NCBI GenBank assembly: GCA_964583185.1
Contig: CAZOVL010000098.1
Location: 1 to 9,658 of the forward strand
DNA length: 9,658 bases
Direction: 5' to 3'
DNA from: Bacteroides_E sp964583185
Lineage (GTDB): Bacteria; Bacteroidota; Bacteroidia; Bacteroidales; Bacteroidaceae
Shown piece by piece: positions 7,460-9,658 of this stretch; positions within the stretch are counted from its first letter, which is position 1; the number at the start of each line of letters is the position of its first letter. The notes beneath the pieces are model-generated. The model was not told the origin of the DNA. It did no database searches and saw only the letters and a list, made by a program, of their open reading frames with translations. Both the position numbers and the translations under genes were made by a program.

Positions 7460-7622
7460 TATCCTTAAAGTTTGGACTATTATGAATAGGGGTTTTGCAT
7501 CTTGTATAGCTTTTCAAACAGTTCTATATAGAGATTTATTGTTTTAGAACGTAGAGTTTTAAATATACAGTAATCCATTTGGCTTGGAGTGATTGATGCT
7601 CGTATTAGCTGTTTTAAGTATT

Positions 7623-7802
7623 TTATCTCTCCACTCCATCTTTAACAATAGCTACTAGATTCTCCCATGGCTGTATGTGTGATTCTCTTTCTGTTTCTAC
7701 ATAATATGCTCCACTTGATTCTATTACATAAAGGGTTCTCCCCATACTTAGCTCTTTTGCTCTTGATATGGCACTTTCTTTTTCATTATCTATATGTAAC
7801 AT
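7623..7802 (-). CDS. Small hypothetical protein, 59 aa
   Basis: I do not recognise a named family. The frame runs from ATG 7800-7802 to TAA 7623-7625. The protein is soluble and has the balanced composition of a real coding sequence: an amphipathic, charged helix (DNEKESAISRAKELS), then two probable strands (TLYVIESSGAYYVETE), then PWENLVAIVKDG. That suggests a tiny alpha-beta fold. There is no signal peptide, membrane segment or Cys. The frame is open a further 12 codons upstream but without another ATG. A -7-like box TATATTTG lies at 7849-7856 on the same strand, roughly 40 nt before the ATG after allowing for the start site, and the bidirectional hairpin at 7413-7453 would terminate it. 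The gene sits alone between convergent and co-directional neighbours. Assigned as probable on composition and flanking signals only. Confidence 0.55.
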   Translation of the reverse strand: MLHIDNEKESAISRAKELSMGRTLYVIESSGAYYVETERESHIQPWENLVAIVKDGVER

Positions 7803-7848
7803 AAATTTACCGGTTAAGAATTGTACTATATTTAATTACTTCATATCC

Positions 7849-7856
7849 CAAATATA
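7849..7856 (-). promoter_or_regulatory. Possible -7 box for the 59-aa small ORF
   Basis: The minus strand reads TATATTTG, an exact TAnnTTTG match, 46 nt before the ATG at 7802. No TTG -33 element is seen at the expected distance, so only half of the promoter consensus is present. Confidence 0.35.
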
Positions 7857-8029
7857 CTGATTTCTTTATTATTATAATGTTTTTACCTTCGATTTTATCT
7901 AATAAAATTATCCTATTATTTCATTGTTTTTCGTTATAGAAAAAGAAAGCAAAAATGATTTATTTAAGGATATGGAGCTATATATTATACATCACTTTGA
8001 TTTGGTATAACCCAATTTATTAGGGATAT

Positions 8030-8078
8030 AAAAAAGCGACAGCCTTGTATTCCATAATTGCTGTCGCTCTTTTGTTTT
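8030..8078 (-). terminator. Intrinsic terminator of cdd, bidirectional shape
   Basis: AGCGACAGC at 8035-8043 pairs perfectly with GCTGTCGCT at 8060-8068 around a 16-nt loop. On the minus strand the stem is followed by six T (A-run 8030-8035), which suits termination of the cytidine deaminase gene ending at 8127. On the plus strand CTCTTTTGTTTTT follows, so it can also stop transcription coming the other way. Confidence 0.85.
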
Positions 8079-8126
8079 TGTCCATCTTAAAATAAAAGAC
8101 TTATTTAAGATGAGGTAACTATTCTT

Positions 8127-8606
8127 TTACTTTAAGAAATCCTCATCAAAAGATAAAGGAAGTAAATCTCTAATACTCTTTATTTCATAGATTTCATTCT
8201 CTCCAAAAAGAAGTATCCGAATAGGATGATTGTAGCGTTTTTCAACCTCAAGTATAACTTGTCGACAAGCTCCACAGGGAGAGATGGGAATGTCTAAAAA
8301 GGCTCCTTGTGTGTATGCAGCAACAGCTAATGTATGTACTGCCTGATCCGGATGTTGTGAGTTAGCATAAAAAAGAGTGGTTCGTTCAGCACAAGTACCC
8401 GACGGGAAAGCTGCATTCTCTTGGTTGCTGCCAGAAACTATTGTTCCATTAGCCAATAGGGCAGCAGCGCCCACTGCAAACTGGGAATAAGGTGAATAAC
8501 TGCTTTCAGTAGCTTTTTTTGCTCCATCAATCAATTTTTTGTCGGTTTCGTTTAACATATCATAAGTTAGACGATTGATTATGGCTGTTATTGTTAGTTT
8601 CTTCAT
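8127..8606 (-). CDS. cdd: Cytidine deaminase
   Basis: This zinc hydrolase deaminates cytidine and deoxycytidine to uridine and deoxyuridine in cytosolic pyrimidine salvage. The protein is 159 residues when started at ATG 8604-8606. Zinc ligands are C72 (in TCAERTT), C111 and C114 (in PCGACRQ), and E74 is the proton shuttle; this is the compact, tetrameric Cdd type. Residues 44-65 (AVGAAALLANG...NQENAAF) carry the substrate-binding NxE motif. The sequence closely resembles Bacteroides-type Cdd, which begins MKxLTI as here. A longer frame reaching back to 8666 uses a TTG start that is really the -33 promoter element, so it is rejected. The gene is monocistronic: its own promoter lies upstream and a terminator downstream, and it is divergent from the glucosaminidase gene. 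Confidence 0.95.
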   Translation of the reverse strand: MKKLTITAIINRLTYDMLNETDKKLIDGAKKATESSYSPYSQFAVGAAALLANGTIVSGSNQENAAFPSGTCAERTTLFYANSQHPDQAVHTLAVAAYTQGAFLDIPISPCGACRQVILEVEKRYNHPIRILLFGENEIYEIKSIRDLLPLSFDEDFLK

Positions 8607-8636
8607 ATCTTCAGATTTTATTAAGAGCACTTTACA

Positions 8637-8666
8637 CAAAGTTAGAAAAGAGATTGATATTCCCAA
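8637..8666 (-). promoter_or_regulatory. Bacteroidota sigma-ABfr-type promoter for cdd
   Basis: On the minus strand, TTG (8664-8666) is followed by exactly 19 nt and then TAACTTTG (8637-8644). This matches the primary Bacteroidota promoter consensus (-33 TTG or TTTG, about 19 nt, -7 TAnnTTTG). Transcription would begin near 8630, leaving a leader of about 25 nt before the ATG at 8606. It fixes the cdd start codon downstream of this point. Confidence 0.75.
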
Positions 8667-8724
8667 TTTTTTTTGTGATTTTTGTCTTTCCTGATGGATA
8701 GGGACTTAACTTAATATTAGAATT

Positions 8725-9627
8725 ATGGTGAGATTTGATTATAAGCTTTTTTTGTTTCTCTCTTTTTTATTTTTCTCTTTATCATTAACTGCCCAGAGAA
8801 AAAATAGCCGTTATTTGAAATACATAGATGACTATAAAGATTTAGCCATTTATGAAATGAAAAAAAACAAAATACCTGCCAGTATTAAATTAGCCCAGGG
8901 GTTACTGGAAAGTGGAGCAGGACAAAGTCAATTGGCTAGACGCAGCAACAACCATTTTGGTATTAAATGTGGTAGCACCTGGAAAGGACGAACTACACGA
9001 CATACTGATGATCATTATATGGAGTGTTTTCGTGTATATCGTAGTGCTAAAGAGTCGTATGAAGATCATTCTCAATTTCTTCAACGTGCTCGATATGCAG
9101 CACTTTTCAAGCTGAAAATAACCGATTATAAAGGATGGGCCAGAGGTCTTAAAAAGGCGGGTTATGCAACCGATCCCTCTTATGCCAATCGGTTGATTAC
9201 TATTATTGAAGACTATGAGCTTTATAAATATGATACAGCCAAAGGAAGCAAACGTTCAACTCCTGCTGTAGATGCTCCTTCTACTTTCTCTCATCAAGTT
9301 TATTTATCCAATGATTTAGCTTATGTAATTGCAAGAGATGGAGATACTTTTAAGAGCATTGGAAAAGAGTTTGGTATTCGTTGGAAGAGTTTAGTGAAAT
9401 ACAATGATTTACATAAAGAGTATACCTTGACAGCAGGGGATGTAATTTACCTCAAGAAAAAGAAAAGCAAAGCGAATAAGAAATACCCTTACTATATTGT
9501 TCGAGATGGTGACTCCATGCACAGCATATCACAGAAATTTGGTGTTCGTATGAAGAATTTATATCAAATGAACCGAAAAGATGGAGAGTATATTCCCGAA
9601 GTAGGGCATAGTTTACGATTAAGGTAA
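8725..9627 (+). CDS. Secreted GH73 glucosaminidase with two LysM repeats
   Basis: This 300-residue peptidoglycan hydrolase should cleave the N-acetylglucosaminyl bond of glycan strands in the periplasm during wall growth or division. Residues 1-23 are a signal peptide ending LTA before QRKN. The glucosaminidase domain covers about 30-170: the catalytic Glu is E62 in LAQGLLESGAGQS, followed by the family motif NNHFGIKC at 75-82, the FRVYRSAKESYEDHSQFL segment and YATDPSYANRL at 147-157. A short Ser/Pro linker follows. Two LysM carbohydrate-binding repeats end the protein, at about 199-243 (YVIARDGDTFKSIGKEFG) and 257-300 (YIVRDGDSMHSISQKFG), which would hold it on peptidoglycan. The layout is the usual Bacteroidales one. 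There is no lipobox. It is divergent from cdd, 118 bp away; a possible promoter (TTTG 8681-8684, TAACTTAA 8707-8714) is poor. Confidence 0.93.
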   Translation: MVRFDYKLFLFLSFLFFSLSLTAQRKNSRYLKYIDDYKDLAIYEMKKNKIPASIKLAQGLLESGAGQSQLARRSNNHFGIKCGSTWKGRTTRHTDDHYMECFRVYRSAKESYEDHSQFLQRARYAALFKLKITDYKGWARGLKKAGYATDPSYANRLITIIEDYELYKYDTAKGSKRSTPAVDAPSTFSHQVYLSNDLAYVIARDGDTFKSIGKEFGIRWKSLVKYNDLHKEYTLTAGDVIYLKKKKSKANKKYPYYIVRDGDSMHSISQKFGVRMKNLYQMNRKDGEYIPEVGHSLRLR

Positions 9628-9632
9628 TTATT

Positions 9633-9652
9633 CACATCTATTGTGTTTTTTT
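9633..9652 (+). terminator. Possible weak terminator after the glucosaminidase gene
   Basis: CACA (9633-9636) and TGTG (9642-9645) can form a 4-bp stem with a 5-nt loop, directly followed by seven T. The stem is very short, and the window ends shortly afterwards, so this is only a suggestion. Confidence 0.25.
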
Positions 9653-9658
9653 GTATTC

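Larger units (their letters stand above)
7803..8126. other. Intergenic stretch of 324 bp between the small ORF and cdd
   Basis: This AT-rich stretch holds a minus-strand -7-like box (7849-7856), the cdd terminator hairpin (8035-8068), and no ORF I would call a gene. A 22-codon plus-strand frame at 7955-8023 encodes a hydrophobic peptide (MIYLRIWSYILYITLIWYN...) and ends just before the hairpin. It has no visible ribosome-binding site and is probably chance. A plus-strand TACCTTCG at 7884-7891 is an imperfect -7 match. Confidence 0.5.

Noticed and set aside
7329..7517. Minus-strand 62-codon frame over the end of the exported thioredoxin gene and its terminator
   Set aside because: It is antisense to a confident gene and runs through the terminator hairpin; the translation has no protein-like features.
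7585..7638. TGGAGTG (7585-7591) and CACTCCA (7632-7638) inverted repeat
   Set aside because: The loop is 40 nt, there is no T-run, and one arm is inside the end of the small ORF; likely coincidence.
8902..9115. Overlapping frames on both strands (8902-9084 minus, 8912-9115 plus) inside the glucosaminidase gene
   Set aside because: They lie wholly within the GH73 catalytic domain coding sequence in other frames, so they are shadows of it.
1..9658. Possible mobile, defence or CRISPR system
   Set aside because: No transposase, integrase, nuclease, direct-repeat array or att-like duplication was seen; all confident genes belong to known families.

Overview
The window looks like ordinary chromosomal sequence from a low-G+C member of the Bacteroidota, most likely order Bacteroidales. 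The evidence is two tandem S46 dipeptidyl-peptidases closely resembling Porphyromonas gingivalis DPP7 and DPP11, a stand-alone DUF4369 lipoprotein, a Bacteroides-type cytidine deaminase, a GH73-LysM muramidase, near absence of Shine-Dalgarno sequences, and promoter matches to the Bacteroidota consensus (TTG, 19 bp, TAnnTTTG). I see no insertion sequence, CRISPR array, tRNA, rRNA or phage gene.

Layout. 1-860 (minus): nucleotidyltransferase-fold protein running off the left edge. 1095-1829 (minus): DUF4369 lipoprotein. 1872-2104: AT-rich divergent control region. 2105-4270 and 4364-6535 (plus): two paralogous exported S46 serine dipeptidyl-peptidases. 6640-6936 and 6938-7393 (plus): a cytosolic thioredoxin and an exported thioredoxin-like protein separated by 1 bp, closed by a strong terminator at 7413-7458. 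7623-7802 (minus): a 59-residue conserved-looking small ORF. 7803-8126: mostly non-coding, containing the cdd terminator. 8127-8606 (minus): cytidine deaminase with a very good promoter. 8725-9627 (plus): secreted glucosaminidase with two LysM repeats.

How the genes fit together. The central block is about peptide use and redox in the envelope. The first peptidase has Gly and the second Arg at the position that sets P1 preference in this family, so the pair should release dipeptides after hydrophobic and after acidic residues respectively, as in asaccharolytic or proteolytic Bacteroidales. Both peptidases keep the Cys pair expected to form a disulfide beside the catalytic His, and the exported thioredoxin encoded downstream could act on such disulfides, although this link is inference. 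Cytidine deaminase (pyrimidine salvage) and the GH73 enzyme (cell-wall turnover) are divergent housekeeping genes. I did not find a clearly new system. The least explained items are the small ORF at 7623-7802, the AT-rich stretch beside the 8030-8080 hairpin, and the edge nucleotidyltransferase.
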